From Mycobacterium lehmannii (GTDB lineage: Bacteria; Actinomycetota; Actinomycetes; Mycobacteriales; Mycobacteriaceae), in contig NZ_NKCN01000009.1 of NCBI RefSeq assembly GCF_002245535.1, positions 124,001-188,000 of the forward strand: DNA of 64,000 bases, written 5' to 3'. The notes below the pieces were generated by a model. It was given only the letters and a program-made list of their open reading frames with translations, did no database searches and was not told the DNA's origin. Each line of letters opens with the position of its first letter. The first letter of the stretch is position 1. Positions 38,453 to 48,278 of this stretch are shown here, piece after piece. Position numbers and translations under genes: made by a program.

Positions 38453-39508
38453 CTACCAGGTGCGGGCCGCTCCGGTGGTGAGTTGCGTGCCGGGATGGCG
38501 CCACTTCGGTTCTTTGTCGAGCGTGCGACCCGATATGCGCCGCAGGGGGCGAATCAGAGACCCATACAAACCCGACGCGGTCGACGTGAGCTTGCCGCCC
38601 GGTGGCTCATCCATGAACGGCATGAACTTGTCCGGGAAGCCCGGCATCGTGCACCCGATGCAAATGCCGCCCACGTTCGGGCACCCGCCGATGCCGGCCA
38701 TCCAACCGCGCTTGGGCACGTTGCACTTGACGACCGGACCCCAGCAACCCAGCTTCACAATGCATTTCGGAGAGCCGTACTCCGTGGCGAAGTCGCCCTG
38801 CTCGTAGTAGCCCGCCCGGTCACACCCTTCGTGCACGGTGTTGCCGAACAGCCACTTGGGGCGAAGCGCATCGTCCAGCGGAATCATCGGCGCCTGGTCG
38901 GTGGCCATGTACAGCAGATACGTCAGCGTCTCGGCGAAATTGTCCGGGTGAACCGGGCAACCGGGTACACACACGATCGGGATGCCGGCCTTGCTCTTCC
39001 AGTCCCACCCCAGATAATCCGGGACGCCCATCGCTCCGGTGGGATTACCGGCCATCGCATGGATCCCGCCATAGGTCGCACAGGTACCGGCCGCGACGAT
39101 CGCGGTGGCCTTGGGCGCCAGCCGGTCCAGCCACTCGCTGGTGGTTATCGGCTGCCCGGTGGCCGGGTCGTTGCCGAACCCGCACCAATACCCTTCGTTC
39201 TTGATCTTCTCATTCGGGATCGACCCCTCGACGACCAAAACGAACGGTTCCAAGTCGCCTCGATCGGCCTTGAAGAACCACGCGAGAAAATCGTCGGCGC
39301 CGCCCTCCGGTCCGCATTCGAAATCGATTAACGGCCAATGCACGGCGATCTTGGGCAGACCTGGAAGCGCGCCGAGCGCGATCTCCTCGATACTGGGTTG
39401 GGTGGCGGCAGTCAGCGCCACCGAATCGCCGTCACAACTCAATCCCGCGTTGATCCACAGCACATGAATCAACGCCTCTTCCGCTTTGACTGCTGCCGCC
39501 GTTGGCAT
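38453..39508 (-). CDS. hhyS: [NiFe]-hydrogenase small subunit, group 1h type
   Basis: Electron-transfer subunit, 351 residues, with three Fe-S clusters. Proximal cluster region: LSCDGDS (the first Cys of the usual CxxC is absent, and Asp is available as a ligand, as reported for the Ralstonia group 1h enzyme), GTCATYGG and PGCPVHPDN. Medial and distal ligands: VHEGCDRAGYY, CIVKLGCWGP, KCN and GGCPNVGGICIGC. No Tat signal peptide is present, so the enzyme is cytoplasmic. First gene of the hydrogenase operon. Confidence 0.93.
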   Translation of the reverse strand: MPTAAAVKAEEALIHVLWINAGLSCDGDSVALTAATQPSIEEIALGALPGLPKIAVHWPLIDFECGPEGGADDFLAWFFKADRGDLEPFVLVVEGSIPNEKIKNEGYWCGFGNDPATGQPITTSEWLDRLAPKATAIVAAGTCATYGGIHAMAGNPTGAMGVPDYLGWDWKSKAGIPIVCVPGCPVHPDNFAETLTYLLYMATDQAPMIPLDDALRPKWLFGNTVHEGCDRAGYYEQGDFATEYGSPKCIVKLGCWGPVVKCNVPKRGWMAGIGGCPNVGGICIGCTMPGFPDKFMPFMDEPPGGKLTSTASGLYGSLIRPLRRISGRTLDKEPKWRHPGTQLTTGAARTW

Positions 39509-39930
39509 ACGTCACAGCTTTCCGGGGCCGGGGCTGGCGACCCCTGGCACCACAGGAGTCGACTCTCGACCCACTTGCGCGGTACTACCTCTGGAATTAC
39601 TCCGCCCAGAAACCCCTGTCAAGTACCTGGCGCGGTGCCAACGCTATTTGCTTGAACGGAGGTGCATCGCGCCGTGTTGCGCTATTGTGCCTGCGTCGCG
39701 GTGGGAGGCAAAGCTTAACCATTTCATTGATGAATTAGCCCGAACCGCCAACAATTTCAGAATCCAGGCCGACCCCCGCATGATTGACGGTCGCCTCCGA
39801 TCATGGAAGCGCTCACCCAGGCCCTCCCGTCGACAGCGGCCCGATCCGATGCCGGTCGCCATCGATGCCAACCGCGGACGGCCGCTGCCCCGCAAAGCTG
39901 CGGCGACGGCCAATCGCCCTGGGCGCACTC
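39509..39930. promoter_or_regulatory. Upstream region of the hydrogenase operon
   Basis: 422 bp between hhyS and the small protein at 39931. It must hold the hydrogenase promoter. The perfect palindrome GAGTCGACTC occurs near 39548 but is short. No gene-like frame is seen, and none of the CCCC-N6-GGGG or TTTCC...GAAA motifs found elsewhere in the window occurs here. Confidence 0.45.
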
Positions 39931-40164
39931 TCACTGAACTTGGTCCCCGGGATATTTCGCCGGGTCCGGCGCGACCCGCTCTGCCGCGCCGACGTGACGG
40001 GTAGCTGTCCGCTGCAACTGCTCTGCGGCATAGTCGGCTGCAGCCTTGTCTGGATGGTGGCTGATCACCGAACGGACACCATCTCCGAAAGTGACTACCG
40101 CCCAACCACTTTCGTGTTGCTCCACCTTCACCTCGAACTCGCTGACATGCGGCAAATCGGCCAC
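39931..40164 (-). CDS. Small DUF2188-like hypothetical protein
   Basis: 77 residues from GTG 40164. The pattern VKVEQHESGWAVVTFGDGVR followed by HPDKAAADYAAEQLQRT resembles DUF2188-type proteins, which pair a short beta hairpin containing GWAV with a helix. The frame continues upstream to 40386, but that part is low complexity. Function unknown. Confidence 0.5.
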   Translation of the reverse strand: MADLPHVSEFEVKVEQHESGWAVVTFGDGVRSVISHHPDKAAADYAAEQLQRTATRHVGAAERVAPDPAKYPGDQVQ

Positions 40165-40357
40165 GGAACTAAACCCCCATCGTTCTGGAAACGGACGGGC
40201 GGAGGCTACCCTCACGGGTGACGATGTAAACGCTGTCTGGCCGGTCTGGTTCAACAGGGGTTGGCGGACACCGGGGGTCGTCGATGCGGGCGACCGCCCG
40301 CTTGTCGGCGTTGGCGCGGCCGCCGCGAGGTCACGCGCCACGCGCAGGCTGCTTTCG

Positions 40358-40834
40358 CTAGCTCGCCCCGGGAACGGCAGGCGCACGACCAGTGCGCTCG
40401 TAGTCCGTCAAGATGTCGATACGCCGCTGGTGGCGTTCTCCTTTCGAAAAAGAGGTGGCAAGAAAAGTGTCCACGATGGCCAGCGCGTCCTCGACGCTGT
40501 GCATCCGCGCGCCGATGCTGACCATTTGAGCGTCGTTGTGCTCACGGGCAAGCGCCGCGGTTTCGGTGTTCCATGCCAAAGCACAGCGGATGCCTTGCAC
40601 CTTGTTCGCCGCGATCTGCTCACCGTTGCCCGAGCCGCCCAGCACAATGCCCCGGCTGCCGGGGTCGCCGACGGTGCCCATAGCCGCGGCGATGCAGAAC
40701 GGGGGGTAGTCGTCATTGGGGTCGTCGGTATATGCACCGCAGTCAACCGGATCGTGTCCGCTTTCTTGCAGGTGGCTCATGATGTGCTCTTTGAGTTCAT
40801 ATCCGGCGTGGTCGGAGCCCAGGTAGACGCGCAT
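40358..40834 (-). CDS. rpiB: Ribose-5-phosphate isomerase B
   Basis: 158 residues, RpiB/LacAB family, interconverting ribose 5-phosphate and ribulose 5-phosphate. Active-site blocks are YLGSDHAGYELKEHI, the anion-hole GGSGNGEQIAANK and AREHNDAQMVSIGAR. It closely resembles mycobacterial RpiB (Rv2465c), in which a Glu acts as the base. In this setting it would feed ribulose 5-phosphate to phosphoribulokinase. ATG 40834; divergent from the glyoxylate genes. Confidence 0.92.
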   Translation of the reverse strand: MRVYLGSDHAGYELKEHIMSHLQESGHDPVDCGAYTDDPNDDYPPFCIAAAMGTVGDPGSRGIVLGGSGNGEQIAANKVQGIRCALAWNTETAALAREHNDAQMVSIGARMHSVEDALAIVDTFLATSFSKGERHQRRIDILTDYERTGRAPAVPGAS

Positions 40835-41207
40835 GCCGCTATCTTGTCAGAGCCTTGGATGGATACCGACGGTGATCCCGTTTTGCCGTGCGCAAGGGAG
40901 CGACCCCTCGCAGGTTTGGTCCGGCCTGTTTCGGATCGATCATGGCCGTGGACGCGCTCGCGCGTGTGGCCAGGGTGTGTCGTGACGGTCGGGCGAATAA
41001 AGCCGCATCGCGAGCATGACCCCCGTGAACATTTTGAATCAGGTCGGCTGCCGCGGGCCGGCGCGGGGCGATCTCGTCCCTGCCCTTGACAAAGGCTCCC
41101 GTCACAGGCTGAACTGAACCCATCGTGAAAATAGATTTCCACTATACGAAATCCGGTGTGTTCGGCCGCCGACGCAGCGCAGTGCCGTATGCAGGAAGGA
41201 ACTCGCC
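40835..41207. promoter_or_regulatory. rpiB / hyi divergent control region
   Basis: 373 bp without a gene. The part next to hyi is AT-rich (41120-41160) and carries the putative IclR operator at 41136-41151. A second imperfect GAAA-N5-TTTC repeat lies just before it (about 41127-41139). Confidence 0.5.
41136..41151. promoter_or_regulatory. Putative IclR operator before hyi
   Basis: TTTCCACTATACGAAA, 56 bp before the hyi GTG. It differs at only two positions from TTTCCGCCATACGAAA at 47505-47520, in front of the iclR-type gene. Outer arms TTTC/GAAA are inverted, as expected for an IclR-family dimer. Confidence 0.65.
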
Positions 41208-42059
41208 GTGACGACCGCCGCATATACGGTCAACTGCTCGATTCTGCTGACCGACCGTCCGCTGCTCGAACGGCCGGGCGCCGCCCGAGACGCGGGCTTC
41301 GACGCAGTCGAATTCTGGTGGCCGTTCACCGAGCCAGTGCCGTCCGACCGCGAGACACAAGCCTTCATTCGCGCTATCGCCGATACTGGGGTGACGTTAT
41401 CGGGGCTCAACTTCGCCGCAGGCGACATGGCCGCCGGCGAACGGGGCATCCTGTCGGATCCATCGCGCAGCACCATCTTCCGCGACAACGTCGACGTCGC
41501 GGTGGGCGTCGCCGAAGCGCTGGGCACCAAGGCCCTCAACGCGTTGTACGGCAACCGCATTAACGGCGCGGACCCTGCGGTGCAGGACGAGATCGCCGTT
41601 CAGAACCTGGCGTACGCGGCCCGCGCGGCCGACCGGATCGGCGCGGTTGTGCTCGTGGAGCCGGTCAGTGGCGCGCCGGCCTACCCGCTCAAAAAGGCGG
41701 CAGACGCCGTTGAAGTCATCGACCGCGTGGTCGCCGATTGCGACCACAGGGTGCAGAACTTGCGGCTCCTCGCCGACCTCTACCACCTGGCCGTCAACGG
41801 CGACGACGTCGGCTCGGTCCTCGACACCTACGCCCACCGGATCGGCCATGTACAGATCGCCGACGCGCCCGGGCGCGGAGAGCCCGGCACCGGCACGCTC
41901 GACTTGGCGGGCTATCTCGATCAGCTCGCCGCCAACGGCTACCGCGGATACATCGGGCTTGAGTACAAGGCCACCCTCCCGGATCCCTTCGACTGGCTCC
42001 CGCGCCTGCGGCGATCGGCACGCGACGGCGAAATGCGTGCTTCGTCGTCACAGAACTGA
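41208..42059 (+). CDS. hyi: Hydroxypyruvate isomerase
   Basis: 283 residues, TIM-barrel of the AP-endonuclease-2 superfamily. Converts hydroxypyruvate to tartronate semialdehyde. Blocks seen: CSILLTDRPLLERPGAARDA, FDAVEFWWPF, VLVEPVSG, LADLYHLAVNGDD, HVQIADAPGRGEPGTG and YIGLEYK, giving the metal-binding Glu/Asp/His set. GTG 41208 follows AGGAAGGAA. First gene of the hyi-glxR-gcl operon, 7 nt before the next start. Confidence 0.9.
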   Translation: MTTAAYTVNCSILLTDRPLLERPGAARDAGFDAVEFWWPFTEPVPSDRETQAFIRAIADTGVTLSGLNFAAGDMAAGERGILSDPSRSTIFRDNVDVAVGVAEALGTKALNALYGNRINGADPAVQDEIAVQNLAYAARAADRIGAVVLVEPVSGAPAYPLKKAADAVEVIDRVVADCDHRVQNLRLLADLYHLAVNGDDVGSVLDTYAHRIGHVQIADAPGRGEPGTGTLDLAGYLDQLAANGYRGYIGLEYKATLPDPFDWLPRLRRSARDGEMRASSSQN

Positions 42060-42066
42060 GGCAGCC

Positions 42067-42951
42067 GTGAGCACCATCGGATTCATCGGCCTCGGAATCA
42101 TGGGCAGCCCCATGGCTGCCCACCTGGCCCAGGCCGGTCACCGGGTCATCGGGTACAACAGGTCGCTTGAGCGCACGGCGGCCCTGGTGGAAGCCGGTGG
42201 TTCGGCGGCCGACTCGATCGCGGCCGCGGTGGCCGACGCCGAGGTCGTCGCGGTGATGGTTCCGGACTCGCCGGATGTGCGCGACGTCCTTGCCGGGGAA
42301 GGCGGCGTCTTCGACAACGCCCGGGCGGGCACCTTGATCATCGACTTCTCCAGCATCCGGCCCGACGTCACCACCGAGTTGGCGGCGGAGGCTGCCCGGC
42401 GGGGGCTGCGGCTCGTTGACGCTCCCGTTTCGGGTGGGGAAACCGGAGCCATCAACGCGACGCTGTCAATCATGGTCGGCGGGGCTGCCGACGACGTGGC
42501 CGCGGCCAAACCCATCCTCGACGCCGTCGGCAAGACCATTGTCCACGTCGGCCCCAACGGCTCGGGTCAGACGGTGAAGGCCGCGAATCAGCTCGTCGTG
42601 GCCGGCAACATCGCCCTGCTGGCCGAGGCCATCGTGTTTCTTGAGGCTCATGGCGTCGATACCGCCGCGGCCGTTCGCGTGCTGGCCGGGGGCCTCGCCG
42701 GGTCGGCCGTGCTCGACCAGAAGGCACAAAAGATGCTCGACCGCTCCTTCGAGCCAGGCTTCCGCATCGACCTGCACCACAAGGATCTCGGCATCGTGAC
42801 CAGCGCCGCGCGGGAAACCGGAGCTGTCATACCGATAGGCTCCGCGGTCGCCCAGCTGATGGCGGCCGCGCGCGCTAACGGCGACGGCGGCCTCGACCAT
42901 TCGGCTCTGTTCCGGACAGTGGCGCGGCTTTCCGGTCAGCAACGCGACTGA
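42067..42951 (+). CDS. glxR: Tartronate semialdehyde reductase (2-hydroxy-3-oxopropionate reductase)
   Basis: 294 residues, beta-hydroxyacid dehydrogenase family. Reduces tartronate semialdehyde to D-glycerate. The N-terminal [17 protein letters not shown] is the NAD(P) site; [11 protein letters not shown] is the substrate loop; the catalytic Lys lies in [13 protein letters not shown] 42067 (VSTIGFIG) is chosen; the much longer frame upstream overlaps hyi. Middle gene of the operon, 29 nt before gcl. Confidence 0.91.
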   Translation: MSTIGFIGLGIMGSPMAAHLAQAGHRVIGYNRSLERTAALVEAGGSAADSIAAAVADAEVVAVMVPDSPDVRDVLAGEGGVFDNARAGTLIIDFSSIRPDVTTELAAEAARRGLRLVDAPVSGGETGAINATLSIMVGGAADDVAAAKPILDAVGKTIVHVGPNGSGQTVKAANQLVVAGNIALLAEAIVFLEAHGVDTAAAVRVLAGGLAGSAVLDQKAQKMLDRSFEPGFRIDLHHKDLGIVTSAARETGAVIPIGSAVAQLMAAARANGDGGLDHSALFRTVARLSGQQRD

Positions 42952-42980
42952 AATCCAACCCGGGATCACAGGGAGTACCA

Positions 42981-44780
42981 ATGCCACGCATGCGCGCCGT
43001 CGACGCGGCGGTCAAAATACTCGAATTAGAGGGCGCAACTCAAACTTTCGGGCTGCCCGGAGCGGCAATAAATCCGTTCTACTCCGCGATGCGCGCGCAC
43101 GGAGGGATCAAACACATCCTGGCCCGCCACGTCGAGGGCGCTAGCCACATGGCAGAAGGCTATACCCGGGCCGCGGCAGGAAACATCGGGATCTGCGTCG
43201 GCACGTCCGGCCCGGCTGGCACCGACATGATCACTGGCCTGTACTCGGCGGCGGCGGATTCAATCCCGATTCTGGCCATCACCGGGCAGGCACCGACCGC
43301 GCGGCTGCACAAAGAGGATTTCCAGGCTGTCGACATCGCCGCCATCGCCGCCCCGGTTACCAAGATGGCGATGACGGTGCTCGAGCCCGGGCAGGTCCCA
43401 GGGGCGTTCGCACAGGCGTTTCACCTCATGCGATCGGGTCGGCCCGGCCCGGTGCTGATCGATCTTCCGCTCGATGTGCAGCTCGCCGAAATCGACTTCG
43501 ATCCAGACACCTATGCGCCGCTGCCGATCTACAAGCCCAGGGCAACGCGGGCTCAAGCAGAAAAGGCCCTGAACATGATGGCAGCCGCGCAACGCCCGGT
43601 GATCATCGCCGGCGGCGGAGTTGTCAACGCCGCGGGAGAGGACTTGCTCGTCGAACTCGCCGAACTGCTCGACGTTCCGGTGGTCCCCACCCTGATGGGT
43701 TGGGGCGCGATTCCCGACGACCATCGACTCGCCGCGGGCATGGCGGGACTGCATACCGCGCACCGCTACGGCAACGCGACCATGCTGGCATCCGACTTCG
43801 TGCTGGGCATCGGCAATCGGTGGGCGAACAGACATACCGGCGGACTCGAAACATATTGCAGAGGACGTACATTCGTACATGTTGACATCGAGCCCACACA
43901 GATCGGGCGTGTCTTCGCTCCAGCCTACAGCATCGTATCCGACGCCAAGGCTGCCCTGGAACAGATGGTCGACATCGCCCGCGAGCGCCGTGCCGGTGGG
44001 CTGCTGCCCGATCGCGGCTCGTGGGTGCAGGAGTGCCTCAACCGCAAGCGCACCATGCACCGTAAGACCCATTTCGATGACGTACCGGTCAAACCCCAGC
44101 GTGTCTACCAGGAGATGAACAAGGTCTTCGGCCGCGATACCCGCTATGTCAGTGCAATTGGGCTATCGCAAATCGCCGGCGGTCAGTTTCTGCAGGTCTA
44201 TCGGCAACGGGGCTGGATCAACTGCGGACAAGCCGGGCCGCTCGGCTGGACATTGCCTGCGGCGCTTGGAGTCGTGGCGGCCGACCCGACGGCAACCGTC
44301 GTGGGACTGTCCGGCGACTACGACTTCCAGTTCCTCATCGAGGAATTGGCGGTTGGTGCCCAGTTCAATCTGCCGTATATCCACGTCGTGGTGAACAACT
44401 CCTATCTCGGGCTGATCCGTCAGGCGCAACGGCAGTTCGACATGGACTACCACGTGTCGCTCGCCTTCGACAACATCAACGTCCAGGAGAACGACGCCGA
44501 ACCGCTCGCCATGCCCAAGGGTTACGGTGTGGACCATGTCCGCGTCGCCGAGGGTCTTGGCTGCAAGGCTATCCGCGTGACGGAGCCCGGCGACATCGCG
44601 TCAGCGCTCAATCGCGCCAAATCGCTTGCAGGCGAACACAAAGTCCCCGTCGTGGTGGAAATCTTCCTCGAACGGATCACGAACATCGCGATGGGTACCG
44701 ACCTCGACAACATTGTCGAGTTCGAGCCGCTGGCAGATCATCTCGACGAGTCCCCGTCGGCCTACGCCCTCTTCGACTAG
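42981..44780 (+). CDS. gcl: Glyoxylate carboligase
   Basis: 599 residues, thiamine-diphosphate enzyme joining two glyoxylates into tartronate semialdehyde with loss of CO2. It is extremely close to E. coli Gcl: [35 protein letters not shown], and the cofactor motif [15 protein letters not shown] ending in NNSYLG. As in other Gcl proteins, the usual catalytic Glu near the N-terminus is replaced by a hydrophobic residue. ATG 42981 has GGGAG upstream. With hyi and glxR it forms the glycerate pathway for salvage of 2-phosphoglycolate carbon. Confidence 0.94.
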   Translation: MPRMRAVDAAVKILELEGATQTFGLPGAAINPFYSAMRAHGGIKHILARHVEGASHMAEGYTRAAAGNIGICVGTSGPAGTDMITGLYSAAADSIPILAITGQAPTARLHKEDFQAVDIAAIAAPVTKMAMTVLEPGQVPGAFAQAFHLMRSGRPGPVLIDLPLDVQLAEIDFDPDTYAPLPIYKPRATRAQAEKALNMMAAAQRPVIIAGGGVVNAAGEDLLVELAELLDVPVVPTLMGWGAIPDDHRLAAGMAGLHTAHRYGNATMLASDFVLGIGNRWANRHTGGLETYCRGRTFVHVDIEPTQIGRVFAPAYSIVSDAKAALEQMVDIARERRAGGLLPDRGSWVQECLNRKRTMHRKTHFDDVPVKPQRVYQEMNKVFGRDTRYVSAIGLSQIAGGQFLQVYRQRGWINCGQAGPLGWTLPAALGVVAADPTATVVGLSGDYDFQFLIEELAVGAQFNLPYIHVVVNNSYLGLIRQAQRQFDMDYHVSLAFDNINVQENDAEPLAMPKGYGVDHVRVAEGLGCKAIRVTEPGDIASALNRAKSLAGEHKVPVVVEIFLERITNIAMGTDLDNIVEFEPLADHLDESPSAYALFD

Positions 44781-44981
44781 CCCCGATCGGCGCACAAAGG
44801 ACTGGCCGCTCGCCCAGCTTAGATCCGTCCGGAGGTGATTGGTCCAGGGCGTCGACCGTAGCGATCGACGAATGCATCAACGACAGCGGACCCACCACCG
44901 CGCACTTCTGTTGCACCCCAATAGGGCAGGTGTGGACACGACATCGATAAGGGCACCGCGTCGCGCAGCAACCGCGCAGAC

Positions 44982-46136
44982 GTGGCCGACGTCATTGCCC
45001 AGCCAGCTCACACCCGGATCGTAGGGTCAGACCCCGTGACCATCGTCGACCAGCAAGAAACAATCGTTTCCCGCCGACTCGACCGAACCGATCGGACCAC
45101 GATTGCCGCGGGGGCGGGCGTCGTCTTGGCGCTTCACTTACTTGGCTGGGGAGTGCTGGTTCTCGCGGTGGCGCCGCAGCACATCACGCTTGGCTCGGCG
45201 GGTGTCTTCGGCGTCGGACTGGGCGCGACCGCTTACCTGCTTGGCGTGCGGCACGCCTTCGACGCCGATCACATCGCGGTGATCGACAACACCACCCGCA
45301 AGCTGGTCGGGGAGGGCACTCGCTCGTTGTCGACCGGGTTCTGGTTCTCGCTGGGGCACTCGAGCGTCGTGTTCGGGCTGGCGTTCATGTTGGCGATCGG
45401 TGTGCGCGCCATTGTGGGACCGGTGCAGCACGAGGGCTCGCTACTGTTGCAGACACTGGGACTGGTGGGCTCCCTTGTTGCGGGTACTTTCCTCATTCTG
45501 ATTGGGCTGTTGAATCTGTTCGCCGCGGTGGGCATCACCAAAGTGTTTCGCCGGATGCGCAGCGGTGACTTCGATGAGACCGCATTCGAAAGGCAACTTG
45601 AGAACCGCGGCTTCCTGGCACGACTATTCGCCCGGGTTATTCGCCGGGTGAGCAAGCCCTGGCACCTATACCCGGTTGGGCTGCTGATGGGCCTTAGCTT
45701 GGATACGGCGACCCAGGTGGCGCTGCTGGTGCTGGCTGCGGGAGCTGCGGCGTTCACGCTGCCGTGGTACGCCATCCTGGTGTTGCCCGTGCTGTTTGCG
45801 GCCGGCATGAGTCTGTTCGACGCGCTCGACGGAATTCTCATGTCGCGGGCCTACGGCTGGGCATTCCTAGCGCCGGTGCGCCAGGTGTACTACAACCTGA
45901 CGGTGACGGTGCTGTCGGTGGTCGTCGCACTGGCCATCGGCGTCATCATGCTCGCCGGCCTGCTGGCGGACTGCCTCGATATAGAGTCTGGTCCGCTGGC
46001 TGCGATGGGGTCGGCGAACCTCGGGTTCGTCGGCTTCATGATCGTCGGCCTGTTCGCTGCGGCTTGGGCGATCGTCCTTGCGGTCTGGCGCCTCGGGCGG
46101 GTCGAGAAGCGCTGGGCCCCAGAGATTTCCGCCTAG
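44982..46136 (+). CDS. nicT: Nickel/cobalt transporter, NiCoT family
   Basis: 384 residues, eight-helix permease. The NiCoT signature RHAFDADHIAVIDNTTRK (helix 2) and LGHSSVV plus GLSLDTATQ are intact; the first is the metal-selectivity motif. Probably imports Ni2+ for the hydrogenase. The start is uncertain: GTG 44982 or GTG 45036 (VTIVDQQET); neither has a good ribosome site. The preceding 200 bp show no clear nickel-repressor palindrome. Confidence 0.88.
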   Translation: MADVIAQPAHTRIVGSDPVTIVDQQETIVSRRLDRTDRTTIAAGAGVVLALHLLGWGVLVLAVAPQHITLGSAGVFGVGLGATAYLLGVRHAFDADHIAVIDNTTRKLVGEGTRSLSTGFWFSLGHSSVVFGLAFMLAIGVRAIVGPVQHEGSLLLQTLGLVGSLVAGTFLILIGLLNLFAAVGITKVFRRMRSGDFDETAFERQLENRGFLARLFARVIRRVSKPWHLYPVGLLMGLSLDTATQVALLVLAAGAAAFTLPWYAILVLPVLFAAGMSLFDALDGILMSRAYGWAFLAPVRQVYYNLTVTVLSVVVALAIGVIMLAGLLADCLDIESGPLAAMGSANLGFVGFMIVGLFAAAWAIVLAVWRLGRVEKRWAPEISA

Positions 46137-46714
46137 CGATCGGAGGCAAAAGTACTATACACACCGCAGAAAAGGGCGCAGTCCTCGGTCCAGGTCAGCG
46201 TCGATCGGCACGATGGCCGGGCGCCAAACACGACGTGTTCCTGTCGGTGCAGCATGACGACCATGGCTCACTTCGACATCGCGATGATCAACACTAGGTT
46301 CGGGCACCTCGATTCTCGACGACCGTATGTCAAATAGCGGCTTGGCGATCTGCGAGCAGAGTGAGTTCGGCGGGCCATGCGTCCGGCTGACTGACCCGAA
46401 GGCCGCAAACACCGACGCCGTGATGCTCGGCGCCGAAATCACGAGCGCCACACTCCGCGGGCTGTTGGGCAAGGTGCAGCGCGAACTGGTCGATTGCCGT
46501 CGAGCGCCCCGACGCGCTGCGGCCAGCTCCCGTGCATCGACGCAGGCAGCGGCCAACTCGAGGCTGTGCAAGCTGAAGTACACGCCAGAGGTACCGACGA
46601 CGGCTCGATCGACGTCGGCAGTCGACGATCGGTCCCAGGTGATCCGTGCAGATCTGGGCGAGCGCGGTCGAAACGAGTCGCTGCCTGCCGTCTGCAGTTT
46701 TGTCGCAGCTAGCT
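46137..46714. other. Intergenic, one doubtful short frame
   Basis: 578 bp between nicT and the iclR-type gene. A plus-strand frame from ATG 46327 starts plausibly (MSNSGLAICEQSEFGGPCV, about 55 gene-like residues) but degenerates into Arg/Ala/Ser repeats and runs into the iclR gene. It may be a decayed small gene. Competing minus-strand frames look random. Confidence 0.35.
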
Positions 46715-47470
46715 TCACCCTTGGAAGGCTGTACTCAGCTCCTTGGCTGCCCGCTGCATGACTGGAGCGACCCGCTCCGCGGCGTCCAACCGGAGTCGGA
46801 TGGCGGGCCCAGACACCGAGATGGCAGTTGGAATCGGTGCCCCAGGCACAGGCACCGCAAAGCACCGAACACCGATCTCCTGTTCGCCGTCATCGATGGC
46901 GAACCCACGAACGCGACTACGCGCGATATCGGCGTTCAGCGCCTCGACATCGGTGATGGAATTTTCGGTAAAGCGCGGCAAGCCGACCCGTGCTATCAGT
47001 GACCGCACGCTCTGCTCGGGCATCTGCAGAAGTAAAGCCTTCCCCACACCGGTGCAATGCAGATGGACCCGGCGTCCCACCTCAATGAATGTTCGCATGG
47101 TGTGGTTCGAGGCGACCTGAGCAACATATACCGCCATATCGATGTCCAATACCGCCATGTTTGCGGTTTCACCAATCTCCTGGACAAGGCTGGCCAGTTG
47201 GCTTCGCGACGACGGTCCAAACTGTTGGCTGGCGCCCTGACCGAGCCGAATGAGCCGCGGGCCCAAAGCGTACTGTTTATTCGGCAGCTGACGGACGTAG
47301 CCCCTGCGCAAGACAGTGCTGACCAGTCTGTGGATGGTGGGAATCGGCAAATCAGCCTCGGCAGCAAGTTCGCTCAACCCAATTGGTTCGCCGACAGCGG
47401 CCATGATCTCTAGGACGTCGAAAGCGCGCTCCACCGACTGCACACCATTCGAGGCCTGCGACTTGGTCAT
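46715..47470 (-). CDS. IclR-family transcriptional regulator
   Basis: 251 residues. N-terminal winged helix (GLSELAAEADLPIPTIHRLVSTVLRRGYV, in pieces) followed by the IclR effector domain (TANMAVLDIDMAVYVAQV, HCTGVGKALL, VRCFAVPVPG). IclR proteins often control glyoxylate and allantoin genes. ATG 47470 (MTKSQASNGVQSVERAF) is chosen; the frame continues upstream but is not conserved. The motif TTTCC-N7-GAAA lies 35-50 bp upstream and again before hyi, so it probably represses itself and the hyi-glxR-gcl operon. Confidence 0.88.
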   Translation of the reverse strand: MTKSQASNGVQSVERAFDVLEIMAAVGEPIGLSELAAEADLPIPTIHRLVSTVLRRGYVRQLPNKQYALGPRLIRLGQGASQQFGPSSRSQLASLVQEIGETANMAVLDIDMAVYVAQVASNHTMRTFIEVGRRVHLHCTGVGKALLLQMPEQSVRSLIARVGLPRFTENSITDVEALNADIARSRVRGFAIDDGEQEIGVRCFAVPVPGAPIPTAISVSGPAIRLRLDAAERVAPVMQRAAKELSTAFQG

Positions 47471-47504
47471 CACCCTCTGTTCCACCGCCGACAGTTGCTC
47501 CACA

Positions 47505-47520
47505 TTTCCGCCATACGAAA
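47505..47520. promoter_or_regulatory. Putative IclR autoregulatory operator
   Basis: TTTCCGCCATACGAAA upstream of the iclR-type gene, matching 41136-41151 at 14 of 16 positions. CCGG follows within one base in both places. Confidence 0.65.
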
Positions 47521-47912
47521 CCGGCTCATCAACGATATCCCGTACGCCAGCAGGCCGGTGTATCGCACCGGCACTGGAAGCATGCCGCTGCTGTGCGCCG
47601 TTGAGGGTCCAAGCCGACCCAAGCGCGACACCCTGGTGCCAGTCCGCCGAAGCTGATGACCTCATCTGCTTCACGGCTCCAAGGGAAAGCTCGCCATTCT
47701 TGGCGCTGTCAACGGCCAGCTTCTTCATCAAGGGCTGACTGGTCAAGCCCGGGGCCTCGTCAGCACATATTGCACTTCGCCCGAGGCGATCGAAGGCAGA
47801 GCCCGTCACAAAGAAGAATCTCGCGGAACGCGATCTCAACATCGCCGAATTTCAGGTGAACACAGTCTCGGCCCATGAACCTGCTGCTGCTAGTAGGGCT
47901 TCCCCCGCGTTG

Positions 47913-48210
47913 CTACTCGGTCAGGGGTTGAGCCATCAGAGATCTGGCGGCAATGTCGTGGGCAACCGACTGCTCAACCGGGGCGTTGGGAGGTCCAAGC
48001 TGAACCTGGTATTGGAAACGCTCGACGTGCGTCCGCATTTCAAATGGCGCGGACTGGGCGGTAGCTCGTGCAGAACGCTTGAAGGTCCCAATGAGGTCGT
48101 TAACCTACGGGAGTGCGGTGTTTGGCAGTTGCACGGCGAATCCGCGCAAGTACTCGGCCGAACGGCTGACGGCAACTTGGGTGGCAGTATACGTGGCCGT
48201 GGTTAGCGTG
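47913..48210 (-). pseudogene. Possible decayed gene fragment, unidentified
   Basis: A minus-strand frame reads like protein: TATQVAVSRSAEYLRGFAVQ, a TAG stop near 48103, then FKRSARATAQSAPFEMRTHV and RFQYQVQLGPPNAPVEQSVA, ending at TAG 47913. I do not recognise the family. The internal stop and missing start suggest a pseudogene. The rest of the 808-bp gap (47471-48278) holds the IclR operator and probably the promoter of the FGGY kinase. Confidence 0.3.
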
Positions 48211-48278
48211 AAATGCGCTGTGTATCCCTGTGGTCAGTACCCCGCGTTTGACCCGCGGTTCGGTCCGATGGATACCTG

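Noticed and set aside
46155..46865. 236-codon minus-strand frame after nicT
   Set aside because: Overlaps the iclR-type gene end and has random composition with many Ser/Arg/Pro residues.
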